Of a stretch of DNA of 64,000 nucleotides, positions 16,249 through 25,330 are shown one piece after another. Origin of the DNA: Roseburia intestinalis L1-82 (GTDB taxonomy: Bacteria; Bacillota; Clostridia; Lachnospirales; Lachnospiraceae); the NCBI RefSeq assembly GCF_900537995.1, contig NZ_LR027880.1, positions 3,689,001 through 3,753,000 of the forward strand, given 5' to 3'. The notes beneath the pieces are model-generated. The model saw nothing but the letters and a program-made list of their open reading frames with translations, ran no database searches and was not told where the DNA came from. Position numbers and translations under genes: made by a program. How positions within the stretch are numbered: position 1 is the first letter of the stretch; every line of letters begins with the position of its first letter.

Positions 16249-18075
16249 TTACTTATCAAATAACGCCTCAAACTCCTTCTGGCTGATTTTTTCTTTCTCC
16301 AAAAGAAGGTTTGCACAGGCATCTAATACATCACGGTGATCCATGATCATCTGCTTTGCTTTTGCGTAACACTCATCGATGATGCGCTTGATTTCCTGAT
16401 CGATTGCACTTGCCACGCCCTCACTGTATCCTCTGGTGTGTGCAAGGTCGCGTCCGATGAATACCTCATCATCATCGTTGTCATAGCAGATCAGACCGAT
16501 GTTATCCGACATACCGTATTTGGTAACCATGGCTTTTGCCATCTGTGTCGCCTGTTTGATATCCTGTGATGCCCCGGTTGTAATATCATCAAATACCAGT
16601 TCTTCCGCCACACGTCCGCCAAGTGATACGACGATATCCTGTAACATCTTGCCCTTCGTGTTGAACATCTCATCCTTTTCCGGCAGAGGCATCGTATATC
16701 CTGCTGCACCGCTTCCGGTCGGAATGATCGATACCGAATAGACAGGTCCCACATCTGGTAATAAGTGGAATAAAATCGCATGACCGGATTCATGGAATGC
16801 CGTGATCCGTTTCTCTTTGTCAGAGATCACACGGCTCTTCTTCTCCGCGCCGATGCCCACTTTTACAAAAGATTTTTTGATATCATCCTGCTTGATATAC
16901 GCACGGTTCTCTTTTGCAGCAATAATTGCCGCTTCATTCAACAGATTCTCAAGATCCGCACCGGTAAATCCCGCTGTGGTCTGTGCGATCTGTTTTAAAT
17001 CAACATCATCGCCCAGCGGCTTGTTCTTCGCATGTACGCCAAGGATTTCCTCCCTTCCGCGTACATCCGGACGGCCGACGACCACTTTACGGTCAAAACG
17101 TCCCGGACGCATGATCGCCGGGTCTAAGATATCCACACGGTTGGTTGCAGCCATGACAATAATACCCTCATTGACACCAAATCCGTCCATCTCAACAAGC
17201 ATCTGGTTTAAGGTCTGCTCACGCTCATCGTGACCGCCGCCCATACCGGTTCCTCTTCGTCTGGCCACTGCATCGATCTCATCGATGAAAATGATACACG
17301 GCGCATTTTTCTTTGCTTCCTCGAAAAGGTCGCGGACTCTCGATGCACCGACACCGACGAACATCTCGACAAAGTCAGAACCGGAAATAGAGAAAAACGG
17401 TACTCCTGCTTCCCCTGCAATCGCCTTTGCAAGCAATGTCTTACCGGTACCAGGAGGTCCCACCAAAAGCACGCCTTTCGGGATTCTTGCACCGAGCTGC
17501 GTATATTTCTTTGGAGCGCGTAAGAAATCAACGATCTCCTCTAACTCTTCTTTTTCTTCCTGTAATCCTGCGACATCAGAAAACTTCACACGTTTTGCCG
17601 GATCGTCACTCATTCTTCTCGCACGGCTCTTGCCAAAGTTCATCATCTTGCTTCCGCCGCCTGAGTTTGCTGCAGCCTGATTGGTCATGATCATAAAGAA
17701 AATGAACATGGCAGCAAAAATGATCAGATATGGAAGCAATGTCAAAAGCCAGCTCTCCTCCGGCGGATTCTGCACGGTATAAGTCTTAAATCCCGCATCC
17801 CGCATATACTGCTCGATCTCTGCCACATCTGAGACAAGCATCACCTGCGTACTCGAATCACTGAATGTAATGTTCACACTTCCTGTCGGCACTTCACGAT
17901 TCGGCACAACATTAACCTGTGTTACCTTGCCCTCTGCCAATGCCGTCTCAAACTGCTGTCTTGTATACGTGTTGGTCACGTTATTGCCATCGAGCCAGTA
18001 CCAGATTGCAATGACAGCGAGAACTAATATCAGATATACTCCAAATCCTCTAAAACCACTTCTCTTATTATTCAA
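16249..18075 (-). CDS. ftsH: ATP-dependent zinc metalloprotease FtsH
   Basis: Membrane-anchored AAA protease of 608 aa that degrades misfolded or regulatory membrane and cytosolic proteins. Two transmembrane helices (about 11-28 and 109-131) flank an extracytoplasmic domain. Then come Walker A GPPGTGKT (206-213), Walker B IIFIDEID (to 268), the SRH region, and the zinc site HESGH (428-432). The start is TTG, behind AAAGGAGAAAAGGG. Last gene of the spoIIE-tilS-hpt-ftsH cluster, an order also known from Bacillus. Confidence 0.97.
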   Translation of the reverse strand: MNNKRSGFRGFGVYLILVLAVIAIWYWLDGNNVTNTYTRQQFETALAEGKVTQVNVVPNREVPTGSVNITFSDSSTQVMLVSDVAEIEQYMRDAGFKTYTVQNPPEESWLLTLLPYLIIFAAMFIFFMIMTNQAAANSGGGSKMMNFGKSRARRMSDDPAKRVKFSDVAGLQEEKEELEEIVDFLRAPKKYTQLGARIPKGVLLVGPPGTGKTLLAKAIAGEAGVPFFSISGSDFVEMFVGVGASRVRDLFEEAKKNAPCIIFIDEIDAVARRRGTGMGGGHDEREQTLNQMLVEMDGFGVNEGIIVMAATNRVDILDPAIMRPGRFDRKVVVGRPDVRGREEILGVHAKNKPLGDDVDLKQIAQTTAGFTGADLENLLNEAAIIAAKENRAYIKQDDIKKSFVKVGIGAEKKSRVISDKEKRITAFHESGHAILFHLLPDVGPVYSVSIIPTGSGAAGYTMPLPEKDEMFNTKGKMLQDIVVSLGGRVAEELVFDDITTGASQDIKQATQMAKAMVTKYGMSDNIGLICYDNDDDEVFIGRDLAHTRGYSEGVASAIDQEIKRIIDECYAKAKQMIMDHRDVLDACANLLLEKEKISQKEFEALFDK

Positions 18076-18088
18076 TCCCTTTTCTCCT

Positions 18089-18619
18089 TTATTCCTCTAT
18101 CTCCACAAATCCAATGTAAGGCAGATTACGGTACTGCTGATTATAATCAAGACCATAACCTACTACAAATTCGTCCGGTATCTCAAATCCGACATAGTCA
18201 ACCTTCACATCCACAACTCTGCGTTCCGGTTTGTCAAGAAGTGTACACAGACGGACACTCTTTGGACTTCTTGTTTTCAAATTCTCCAGAAGGTAGCTTA
18301 AAGTTCTTCCTGTATCGATAATGTCCTCAACAACAATGACATTCTTTCCTTCAATGCTGGTTGATAAATCCTGCACGATCTTTACGATTCCGCTGGATTC
18401 CGTACCGGAGCCATAACTTGAAACAGACATAAATTCCACTTCTACCGGAACGGTGATCCTCTTTGCCAGCTCACAGGTAAAGAAAGATGCTCCCTTTAAA
18501 ATACAGATCAGGCATACGGATTCCCCTGCATAATCCTCACTGATCCTTGCACCTAATTCTCTGATCTTTTTGTCAATCTCTGCTTCCGTAAAATGAACGT
18601 TAATGTTTTTAATCTTCAC
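18089..18619 (-). CDS. hpt: Hypoxanthine phosphoribosyltransferase
   Basis: Purine salvage enzyme of 176 aa making IMP/GMP from hypoxanthine or guanine and PRPP. The PRPP-binding motif VIVVEDIIDTGRTLSYL is near residues 94-110, and CILKGASFF near 38-46. The start is GTG, behind GACGGAGG. Its first 11 bp overlap the end of tilS, so translation is probably coupled. It sits 13 bp upstream of ftsH. Confidence 0.96.
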   Translation of the reverse strand: MKIKNINVHFTEAEIDKKIRELGARISEDYAGESVCLICILKGASFFTCELAKRITVPVEVEFMSVSSYGSGTESSGIVKIVQDLSTSIEGKNVIVVEDIIDTGRTLSYLLENLKTRSPKSVRLCTLLDKPERRVVDVKVDYVGFEIPDEFVVGYGLDYNQQYRNLPYIGFVEIEE

Positions 18620-20114
18620 GATAATTTCCTCCGTCGATCCTTACTTCCAGAATCTTTTTTGTATCTTCTTTTATTTTGCAGACGGCGCTGATCCGCCCGC
18701 CAATGACCCATAACACATGCGACTGCTGCGCTAAAAGCCATATGTGCTCTCTTTTTATCTGCGGTATCTTTTCGTCAATAAAATAGCTTTTCAGTTTCTT
18801 TTTGTGTCCCGCATCATCCACCGTCAGATAATCTCCCGATGCCCTTCTCCGAAACTGCAAGCCACATTCTATCCTATCATAATTCAGCCATTTCGTATAC
18901 TGATTTTTTGGAATTTCGTCAACTTTTCCCGAAAATAAAAGCAGTCTGAGGCTTACATTGGCATCCGGCAGTGTGATACTTACCGTTTCTCCTGCCTCAA
19001 GTTTTGCAAAATCATCTGCCGTAACCTCATAAAATGACTGAGAAGCACCTGCTGCACCTTCTGTTTCACATCCACCTTTCTCCTGCCATGTTCCCGTGCC
19101 AGCTTTGTGCGTCCCTCTCCGGCACAATCTTACCCCCTCATAGATCCGGCTCGCCGTCATCTGATACGGAAGCGTGATCTCCCGTCCGGTCTGTTTCTCC
19201 ATCAGTGCACAGACATCCTGCACATGCACCATGCCAAGATCTTTCCGGCTGCCGGCAGTCTTTCCAAGCACCTCATGAACGATTTCCTGTCTTATGATCT
19301 CCGGATACTGCTTCCACTCATTTTCTAAAATAACATATGCACCGCCCCCGCCAATGCAGCATGTCTGCACGGCTTTTTTTGTTTCCTGTTCCATATAACT
19401 GACCGCCTGCTGCAAAAGCAGTGCACTCTGATTGATATGAGAAACTGCCTGCTCGTTAATTACCGAAAGTTCAGGCAGAATATGATGACGGATGCGGTTT
19501 CTGCTGTAATTGATATCCAGATTGGTGCCATCCGTCCGGTACTCCTGCCCACACTTTTTCAGATACTCCTCGATCTGTCCCCTCGACACACAAAGAAGCG
19601 GACGCACAATCAAAATGTCATCTCCCAGCACCCGTTTCGGGTGCATACCGCACATTCCATGCACACCGCTTCCCCGCGCCATCTGAAATAAGACGGTCTC
19701 AGCATTGTCGTTCGCATGATGCGCAAGGGCAATGCTGACACGGCCAGCTCCACTCTGTTTCAGCTCTTCTGCTGCCTTTTGATAACATTCATAACGCAGT
19801 ATCCTCGCAGCTTCCTCAACACCGATTCCCTCTGTGGCTGCATAGTCCGGCACATTGACCGGACATATCCTGCATGGGATATTTTTCTGCCTGCAGAGTT
19901 CCTCCACAAACGCTGCATCCTTTCTGCTCTCCTCACCGCGGATCCCATGTTCCACATGAATTGCCAGAAGTGTATAGCCGATCCTCTGGCGCAGTTCCAA
20001 AAGCACGAGTAAAAGTGCCACCGAATCCGCTCCGCCGGAGAGTCCCACGATCACGGTGTCCCCTTCTGTCATCAGTTTTTCTTTTTTGATCCAGTTTAAT
20101 ACATCTTCTGTCAT
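18609..20114 (-). CDS. tilS: tRNA(Ile)-lysidine synthetase
   Basis: Cytosolic enzyme of 501 aa that converts C34 of the tRNA-Ile CAU anticodon to lysidine so it reads AUA. The PP-loop VGLSGGADSVALL lies near residues 23-35, then HVEHGIRGEESRKDA and ALAHHANDNAETVLFQM. The C-terminal lysidine-TilS substrate-binding domain is present. Its ATG follows the spoIIE TAA directly. Essential in most bacteria. Confidence 0.95.
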   Translation of the reverse strand: MTEDVLNWIKKEKLMTEGDTVIVGLSGGADSVALLLVLLELRQRIGYTLLAIHVEHGIRGEESRKDAAFVEELCRQKNIPCRICPVNVPDYAATEGIGVEEAARILRYECYQKAAEELKQSGAGRVSIALAHHANDNAETVLFQMARGSGVHGMCGMHPKRVLGDDILIVRPLLCVSRGQIEEYLKKCGQEYRTDGTNLDINYSRNRIRHHILPELSVINEQAVSHINQSALLLQQAVSYMEQETKKAVQTCCIGGGGAYVILENEWKQYPEIIRQEIVHEVLGKTAGSRKDLGMVHVQDVCALMEKQTGREITLPYQMTASRIYEGVRLCRRGTHKAGTGTWQEKGGCETEGAAGASQSFYEVTADDFAKLEAGETVSITLPDANVSLRLLLFSGKVDEIPKNQYTKWLNYDRIECGLQFRRRASGDYLTVDDAGHKKKLKSYFIDEKIPQIKREHIWLLAQQSHVLWVIGGRISAVCKIKEDTKKILEVRIDGGNYRED

Positions 20115-21956
20115 TTATTTTTCCCAGATACATGCCGCTAACACGGTCATATCATCCTTCGCCTTTCCTCCCGTAAAAAGCATGACGCGCTCCATGATTT
20201 TCTTTGCCAGTATCCCCGGATTATTGGTCTGTATGCTCTCTATGATCTCCTGCATGGTATCCTCCGGTTTTTTCACATGCAGATATTCTAACACACCATC
20301 CGTTACCATGACAACAAAATCACCGCCCGTTAGTTTTGTTTCCTGCACAGAGATATCCATCTGTACCTGCGCTCCAACCGGCAGACTCTGGGAAGTGATA
20401 CATTCCACCTCCGCCCCCCTCTTAATAAAGGTAGCTGCTGCCCCGATCTTATATAACTTCGCCATTCCCGTATACAGATTGATCTTGCAGAGATCGACCG
20501 TTGAATACAAATCATCCGCTCCTTTCATGACCATCGCGGAATTCATCATGCGGATCGCCGTCTCAACAGAAAATCCCGCCTCCAAAAAACGTTCAACCAG
20601 ATCTAAGACCATCTCACTCTCTTTACATGCCATGCTCCCTGATCCCATTCCATCTGAAAGTCCAAGCAGAAATTCTCCACGCTCTAACTCCAGAAAAGAA
20701 AAATTATCCCCCGATATTTTTGCCCCGTCCTTTTTGACTCGCGCGATTCCCTGTACATTACGGTACACCGTGTCCTCATAAAAAACATAGTTGACCGGTT
20801 CCTTTGAGATAAAGGTTTTTGTGTCGGCTGCCGCCCGCATCTGCCTGCCTAATGCATGTCCCGCCGCAGTCACAAATGATTTCAGGGAAATACAGCCCCC
20901 CATTCTGCTCTTTAATGCCGCACTCAGTTTTAATCTGCCGTCAAGAGTCTCGATCAGATGTATTTCCTCAATGGAAATTCCCCTTTCTTTTGCCCGGTAA
21001 CGTATCTCAGAGATCGCTCTTCTCTCCTGTGTATCGAGCACACGTTCTTCTCTTGCACAGTCCTGCATGATATAAGCCATGGCATCGAGCTGTTCCGCGA
21101 TCACCTGCCTGTTTTCCAAAAGACGGTTGTACCACGCATGATTTAAGCTGACACGCTCAAACACACGCACCGCCTCCTCCACCATATCCCGGCTTTTCGC
21201 ACAGTACTTCTTTAACTCCGCCTCATTTTCCGCCCCCGGCTCTCCCACCTGCCAGATGGATGTGATCATTGAAGACAAAATTCCATAAAGCGGTGTGCAG
21301 TCCCTCTCCCAGCAGAGTGCGCAGGAATCACAGGAGGCACATACTTTTCCGGTCAGTTCGTTTTGTACCCTGCCAAGCTCATCCGCAGCATATTTTTCTT
21401 TTCCTGCACTCATATTTAAAAATATCTGGGACAGCCCCTGAAAAGACTCCGCATAATTTTTGAGCCGCTCGCCATTTCCCCGCTCCGGCAGTTCCTCTGT
21501 TTTCCGTTGCACCGGCGTCCACTCCATCAGGAAATGTATACCGCGGTTTAAAAGGATTACCGCACCAAAAATAAAGACTGCCTCCAAAAATACCGCTGCC
21601 CCGTCCGGCTGGTTTTTCCATTCCAGGAGACTTCCGCAAAACGATAAGATCAGTGTGGTAAGTCCCGCCATCACACCTGCCAAAAATGCCGGACACCCTT
21701 CATTTGCCCATTCGATCAGCTTCACTGCACCGATCATAACGATCAGTGTCACCCCGTATTTTACCGCTGCGGTCAGCGGCATAAACAGAGTCATTCCTAT
21801 GTACATAAAAGCAAGCAGCACAACTCCGTTTACCTGTTCTAAATAGAGTGCGGTAAAATATGCCGGCACAAGCGGATAACATCCCATCACACTGACTCCA
21901 CATGCCAGGCTCCCGAGTATTCCAAATATCATTTGTCTGACTCCCGTCTTTTTCAT
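20115..21956 (-). CDS. spoIIE: Stage II sporulation protein E, PP2C-type phosphatase
   Basis: Membrane serine phosphatase of 613 aa that dephosphorylates SpoIIAA to release sigma-F in the forespore. Hydrophobic helices fill roughly residues 8-150, a central oligomerisation region follows, and the PP2C domain carries metal-site aspartates in LLGLSDGMGSG and VMVTDGVLEYL. It is shorter than the roughly 830 aa of Bacillus SpoIIE, mainly through fewer membrane spans. RBS AAGGAG. Upstream is a promoter with an unusually long 21-bp spacer, as known for Spo0A-dependent spoIIE. Confidence 0.93.
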   Translation of the reverse strand: MKKTGVRQMIFGILGSLACGVSVMGCYPLVPAYFTALYLEQVNGVVLLAFMYIGMTLFMPLTAAVKYGVTLIVMIGAVKLIEWANEGCPAFLAGVMAGLTTLILSFCGSLLEWKNQPDGAAVFLEAVFIFGAVILLNRGIHFLMEWTPVQRKTEELPERGNGERLKNYAESFQGLSQIFLNMSAGKEKYAADELGRVQNELTGKVCASCDSCALCWERDCTPLYGILSSMITSIWQVGEPGAENEAELKKYCAKSRDMVEEAVRVFERVSLNHAWYNRLLENRQVIAEQLDAMAYIMQDCAREERVLDTQERRAISEIRYRAKERGISIEEIHLIETLDGRLKLSAALKSRMGGCISLKSFVTAAGHALGRQMRAAADTKTFISKEPVNYVFYEDTVYRNVQGIARVKKDGAKISGDNFSFLELERGEFLLGLSDGMGSGSMACKESEMVLDLVERFLEAGFSVETAIRMMNSAMVMKGADDLYSTVDLCKINLYTGMAKLYKIGAAATFIKRGAEVECITSQSLPVGAQVQMDISVQETKLTGGDFVVMVTDGVLEYLHVKKPEDTMQEIIESIQTNNPGILAKKIMERVMLFTGGKAKDDMTVLAACIWEK

Positions 21957-22033
21957 TCCTTTTCTCCTTACACTTTCTTATTTCTCCCTCCAACCACGGC
22001 ATTTTGTCTGCCGGATTTTTTCGGGTGCATCCC

Positions 22034-22098
22034 ATTATAGGAGTCCGAAATAAAAATCTTTGTCAAAGGAAATCCCGATTTCAAAAAAGTTTTCGCCA
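22034..22098 (-). promoter_or_regulatory. Probable Spo0A-dependent promoter of spoIIE with 21-bp spacer
   Basis: Minus strand: -10 TATAAT (22039-22034) and -35-like TTGACA (22066-22061) are separated by 21 bp. A TGGCGAA (22098-22092) matches the TGNCGAA 0A-box core, and TTTGTCAAA (22059-22067, plus strand) overlaps the -35. Long-spacer sigma-A promoters activated by Spo0A~P are established for Bacillus spoIIE and spoIIG; conservation here is inferred from spacing and box matches. Confidence 0.6.
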
Positions 22099-22277
22099 AA
22101 ATCCCTTTTTCGATGTCCTTTCGAGGGAGTTCAAAACAGTTGATTATTTTTAGGAATTTCACATTGCTCTCACACCTCATTCAGGTTTTGCGGTATAATG
22201 AATGCAAGTGAGTCAACATGCCTGCATGATTGACGAACGGCGAATTGGATTAATAAAGCATTTAAGGAGATGGAAAA

Positions 22278-23267
22278 ATGTACACAGCAGACAGTAAACG
22301 TTATGAAACCATGCAGTATAACCGCTGCGGAGCAAGCGGTTTAAAACTTCCGATCGTATCTTTGGGATTATGGCATAATTTCGGTGATACCGGATGTTAC
22401 GATAACATGAAGGCAATGTGCCACACCGCATTCGACCACGGCATTACCCACTTCGATCTCGCTAACAATTACGGACCTGCTTACGGAAGCGCTGAGCGCA
22501 ATTTCGGTCAGATTTTAAAAGATGATTTTCTGCCTTACCGTGACGAGCTTCTGATCAGCACGAAAGCAGGTTATGATATGTGGGAGGGGCCTTACGGCAA
22601 CTGGGGAAGCCGCAAGTACCTGATTGCAAGTTTAGACCAGAGCTTAAAGAGACTTGGTCTTGAATATGTCGATATCTTCTACCATCACCGCATGGATCCG
22701 GAAACACCGCTTGAAGAGACAATGGGTGCACTTGATTCTATCGTAAAAAGCGGCAAGGCACTTTATGTCGGACTTTCTAACTATGACGGACCGACCTTAA
22801 AGAAGGCAGCGGCTATTTTGAATGACTTAAAATGTCCGTTCATCATCAACCAGAACCGTTATTCGATCTTTGACCGTACCATTGAAGAGAACGGCTTAAA
22901 GGAAACTGCCCATGACCTGAAAAAAGGTATCATTGCATTCTCTCCTTTAGCCCAGGGCATGCTGACCAACCGCTACTTAAACGGTATTCCAGCGGACAGC
23001 CGTATCGCAAAAGACGGACGGTTCTTACATGAATCTTCCTTAACACCGGAACGTCTCAGTCAGATCAAAGCATTAAATGAACTGGCAGGACAGCGCGGTC
23101 AGACACTCGCTGAAATGGCATTAAGCTGGATCTTAAAGGACGACCATGTGACAAGCGTACTGATCGGTGCTTCAAAACCGGAACAGATTTTAGACAATAT
23201 CGGTATCATCGGACATACTTCTTTCTCCAAAGAAGAGCTGGATAAAATCGACGCCATCGTAAAATAG
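22278..23267 (+). CDS. Aldo/keto reductase, YghZ (glyceraldehyde 3-phosphate reductase) type
   Basis: NADPH-dependent oxidoreductase of 329 aa with the (beta/alpha)8 aldo/keto reductase fold. Catalytic residues appear in order: ITHFDLANNYGPAYGSAE (Asp, Tyr), ISTKAGYDMWEGPYG (Lys), DIFYHHRMDPETP (His), and the C-terminal cofactor loop VLIGASKPEQI. It is closest in feel to E. coli YghZ/Gpr, which detoxifies methylglyoxal and reduces L-glyceraldehyde 3-phosphate. RBS AAGGAG; a TATAAT at 22194-22199 has no convincing -35. It lies alone on the plus strand between divIC and spoIIE, interrupting a cluster contiguous in other Firmicutes. Confidence 0.9.
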   Translation: MYTADSKRYETMQYNRCGASGLKLPIVSLGLWHNFGDTGCYDNMKAMCHTAFDHGITHFDLANNYGPAYGSAERNFGQILKDDFLPYRDELLISTKAGYDMWEGPYGNWGSRKYLIASLDQSLKRLGLEYVDIFYHHRMDPETPLEETMGALDSIVKSGKALYVGLSNYDGPTLKKAAAILNDLKCPFIINQNRYSIFDRTIEENGLKETAHDLKKGIIAFSPLAQGMLTNRYLNGIPADSRIAKDGRFLHESSLTPERLSQIKALNELAGQRGQTLAEMALSWILKDDHVTSVLIGASKPEQILDNIGIIGHTSFSKEELDKIDAIVK

Positions 23268-23276
23268 AAGGTAACA

Positions 23277-23324
23277 AAAAACCAGTTCCATCTGCGTCAT
23301 ACGCACATCATGGAACTGGTTTTT
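23277..23324. terminator. Bidirectional terminator between the aldo/keto reductase and divIC genes
   Basis: A 14-bp perfect stem (23277-23290 with 23311-23324) begins with A5 and ends with T5, so it serves both converging transcripts. Confidence 0.9.
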
Positions 23325-23339
23325 CATTTTGTTATTTTA

Positions 23340-23642
23340 TCATTTCGCTTCCTTGAAGATGATCTCATTATCATAGGCAAGTCCTAATTTACTCTTTGCA
23401 GTATCTTCCACATACTGCTGGGACTTTGTATACGTCTCATAGCTGCTCAGCTGTTCTCCCCTTGCGGTTTCTTCCTCTAACTGTTTCTGAAGCGACGCCT
23501 CCTGCTGCATGTATTCCTGATCTTTCTGGTAAACTCTGATGATCTGGACAGACATTACCGCAACAAACGCAATGACGATCATTCCAATACAAAGCTTTCC
23601 TGCTCTGTTATTATTTTTTTTCCGACGTCCCCTACCTGCCAT
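23340..23642 (-). CDS. divIC: Septum formation initiator family protein (DivIC/FtsB)
   Basis: 100-aa bitopic membrane protein of the division complex. A basic N-terminus (AGRGRRKKNNN) precedes one transmembrane helix (about 17-33) and a coiled coil rich in Glu/Gln (about 40-75), ending in LGLAYDNEIIFKEAK. It normally partners FtsL and DivIB. RBS GGAAGGAAA. Last gene of the hup-rqcP-yabP-yabQ-divIC block. Confidence 0.9.
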   Translation of the reverse strand: MAGRGRRKKNNNRAGKLCIGMIVIAFVAVMSVQIIRVYQKDQEYMQQEASLQKQLEEETARGEQLSSYETYTKSQQYVEDTAKSKLGLAYDNEIIFKEAK

Positions 23643-23704
23643 ATCTGTTTCCTTCCATCTGATATACCGCTGTCCTGACTGTTTTTCACAAACGTCCCGT
23701 CAGG

Positions 23705-24160
23705 CTATAGTTTACATAATCCAATTTTAACTGCTCTGCACACTTTTTTCAATCGTTTTCTGAAAAAATGTATAATTTTTTTCCCATGTTTTCTGAATGG
23801 TAGTAAAATAGTACCAAATATTTTGCCGAGCAGACCAAAAACCGTCCCAAAGACCATCACATTGATCCGTATGACAAACCGGCTGAGCAGAAAATAGTAG
23901 AGCAGCATGCCAATCATGATGCCGCCTATGGAAAATCCCCGCACCATGCCGTCATTTTCCCGATACAGCATCACAAAAACTACAGCAGTACAGCAGAGCC
24001 AGTAAAAAAAATCCTCCACACCGATCCAGAAATTCCCGTGTGGCACGACTCTGCGAAATATCCGGAAAATATCATATAAAAGAAACAATGCACCGCCAAT
24101 CAATATGGATACCCCAAGCGAGGCTGCCTGCTCACTGATTGCTGCGCTGACAGCCATCAT
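23705..24160 (-). CDS. yabQ: Spore cortex biosynthesis protein YabQ
   Basis: 151-aa membrane protein with about four hydrophobic segments and the family feature FLLYDIFRIFRRVVPH, followed by a basic C-terminus. In Bacillus YabQ localises to the outer forespore membrane and is needed for cortex formation. Its ATG overlaps the yabP TGA (ATGA), indicating coupled translation. Confidence 0.85.
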   Translation of the reverse strand: MMAVSAAISEQAASLGVSILIGGALFLLYDIFRIFRRVVPHGNFWIGVEDFFYWLCCTAVVFVMLYRENDGMVRGFSIGGIMIGMLLYYFLLSRFVIRINVMVFGTVFGLLGKIFGTILLPFRKHGKKIIHFFRKRLKKVCRAVKIGLCKL

Positions 24161-24447
24161 TTGAACAGCCTTCCTAAAATAGATTCAGCCTGTTTTCCTG
24201 TATTTTTGATATCGGAATACGTCAGGGAATCGATTCTTCCTTCAATATCAATTTCACCTTTTTCCAGGGTAAGACGGTTCACATGAAGATCATGTCCTTT
24301 TATTAAAAGCATGCCAAGTTCTGTCTCTAACAGAATCTCTGCCACATCAAATGACAACACGTCCACCACGCCGGAAAAAGCTCCGCTTTTGCGGTTTGCA
24401 AGCAGTACCTTATGTGACTTTGTCACATTTGTATTTTTATCATCCAT
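24157..24447 (-). CDS. yabP: Sporulation protein YabP
   Basis: 96-aa YabP/YqfC-family protein. Typical features are SHKVLLANRKSGAFSGVVDV, then LSFDVAEILLETELG and the LLIKGHDLHVNRLTLEKGE segment. Required with YabQ at the coat/cortex stage in Bacillus. RBS AGGAGG 7 bp from the ATG. It overlaps yabQ by 4 bp. Confidence 0.9.
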   Translation of the reverse strand: MDDKNTNVTKSHKVLLANRKSGAFSGVVDVLSFDVAEILLETELGMLLIKGHDLHVNRLTLEKGEIDIEGRIDSLTYSDIKNTGKQAESILGRLFK

Positions 24448-24519
24448 CCTAAGACCTCCTGATATTTATTGGCGGAAATATCTATTACCGTTTCTAAATA
24501 TATTAGAAGGTGCCTGCTT

Positions 24520-24762
24520 TTATGCTATATATTCAAATAAATCTTTTGCCTGTTCTTTTTTCGTGGTATCCAACAGATCAAGTACACGCACTTTTACGGT
24601 TTTCGTTCCAAATGCGATCTCAATGATATCCCCGACTTTGACATTGACCGATGCCTTCGCCGGTTTTCCATTTACAGATACCCTTCCCGCATCACACGCC
24701 TCGTTTGCCACCGTGCGGCGTTTGATTAGACGGGATACTTTTAAAAATTTATCGAGTCTCAT
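24520..24762 (-). CDS. rqcP: S4-domain RNA-binding protein RqcP (YabO/Hsp15 family)
   Basis: 80-aa S4 domain (MRLDKFLKVSRLIKRRTVANE...GRVSVNG). In Bacillus RqcP binds stalled 50S subunits and helps RqcH extend alanine tails in ribosome quality control. The start is MRLDKFL, behind GGAGG. A terminator separates it from hup upstream, so it is expressed by read-through or a local promoter. Usual neighbour of yabP/yabQ. Confidence 0.92.
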   Translation of the reverse strand: MRLDKFLKVSRLIKRRTVANEACDAGRVSVNGKPAKASVNVKVGDIIEIAFGTKTVKVRVLDLLDTTKKEQAKDLFEYIA

Positions 24763-24776
24763 AGTAATCCTCCAAC

Positions 24777-24808
24777 AAAAAAGCGGATCCCACAACCGGA
24801 ACCCGCTT
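24777..24808 (-). terminator. Terminator between hup and rqcP
   Basis: Minus-strand stem AAGCGGGTTCC (24808-24798) pairs with GGGATCCGCTT (24791-24781, one mismatch), followed by T6. It ends the abundant hup message and limits flow into rqcP. Confidence 0.88.
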
Positions 24809-24827
24809 AGAATCTTTTCTGTTATGA

Positions 24828-25103
24828 TTATGCGTTAACCATATCTTTTAAAGCTTTACCAGCTTTGAATTTTGGAGCTTTAGAAGCCGGAATAACCATC
24901 TCTTTACCGCTCTGTGGGTTTCTTCCTGTTCTTTCTGCTCTCTCAGATACTTCGAATGTTCCGAATCCAACTAACTGGATCTTCTCACCTTTTTTTAATT
25001 CTTCAGCTACAACGTCTGTGAAAGCTTTTAATGCTGCTTCTGCGTCTTTTTTGCTTAATTCAGTTTTCTCAGCCATTGCTGCAACTAATTCTGCTTTGTT
25101 CAT
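24828..25103 (-). CDS. hup: DNA-binding protein HU
   Basis: 91-aa nucleoid protein, full length and canonical: [20 protein letters not shown] at the N-terminus, the GFGTFEV turn and the DNA-binding arm signature [20 protein letters not shown]. Dimeric, bends DNA without strong sequence preference. RBS GAGGAGG. It has its own near-consensus promoter and a terminator, as fits a highly expressed gene. Confidence 0.98.
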   Translation of the reverse strand: MNKAELVAAMAEKTELSKKDAEAALKAFTDVVAEELKKGEKIQLVGFGTFEVSERAERTGRNPQSGKEMVIPASKAPKFKAGKALKDMVNA

Positions 25104-25207
25104 GTTAAAAATTCCTCCTCTGGATTTTCACAGTAAATTTAATTTTGCGGTTTTCTGATGCACCAATCCCTGACGGATATCCGTACACTGTAATACCTAC
25201 TTCATTA

Positions 25208-25236
25208 TTTATACTTGTTTTTACTTCTGTTGTCAA
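25208..25236 (-). promoter_or_regulatory. Sigma-A promoter of hup
   Basis: Minus strand: -35 TTGACA (25236-25231), 17-bp spacer, -10 TATAAA (25213-25208). The untranslated leader to the ATG is about 100 nt, with no recognised riboswitch. Confidence 0.85.
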
Positions 25237-25330
25237 GGAAAATCCCCGAAATATGGGCATTTTTAGTTCAGAAAATGCCTGCCTGTAAACAGTAACCATT
25301 TTTACAAACATTTTCTATCCAGAATTCGTA

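Noticed and set aside
20056..20781. 241-codon plus-strand open frame antisense to spoIIE
   Set aside because: It lies wholly opposite a clear SpoIIE phosphatase domain, has no ribosome site, and its composition is that of a coding shadow.
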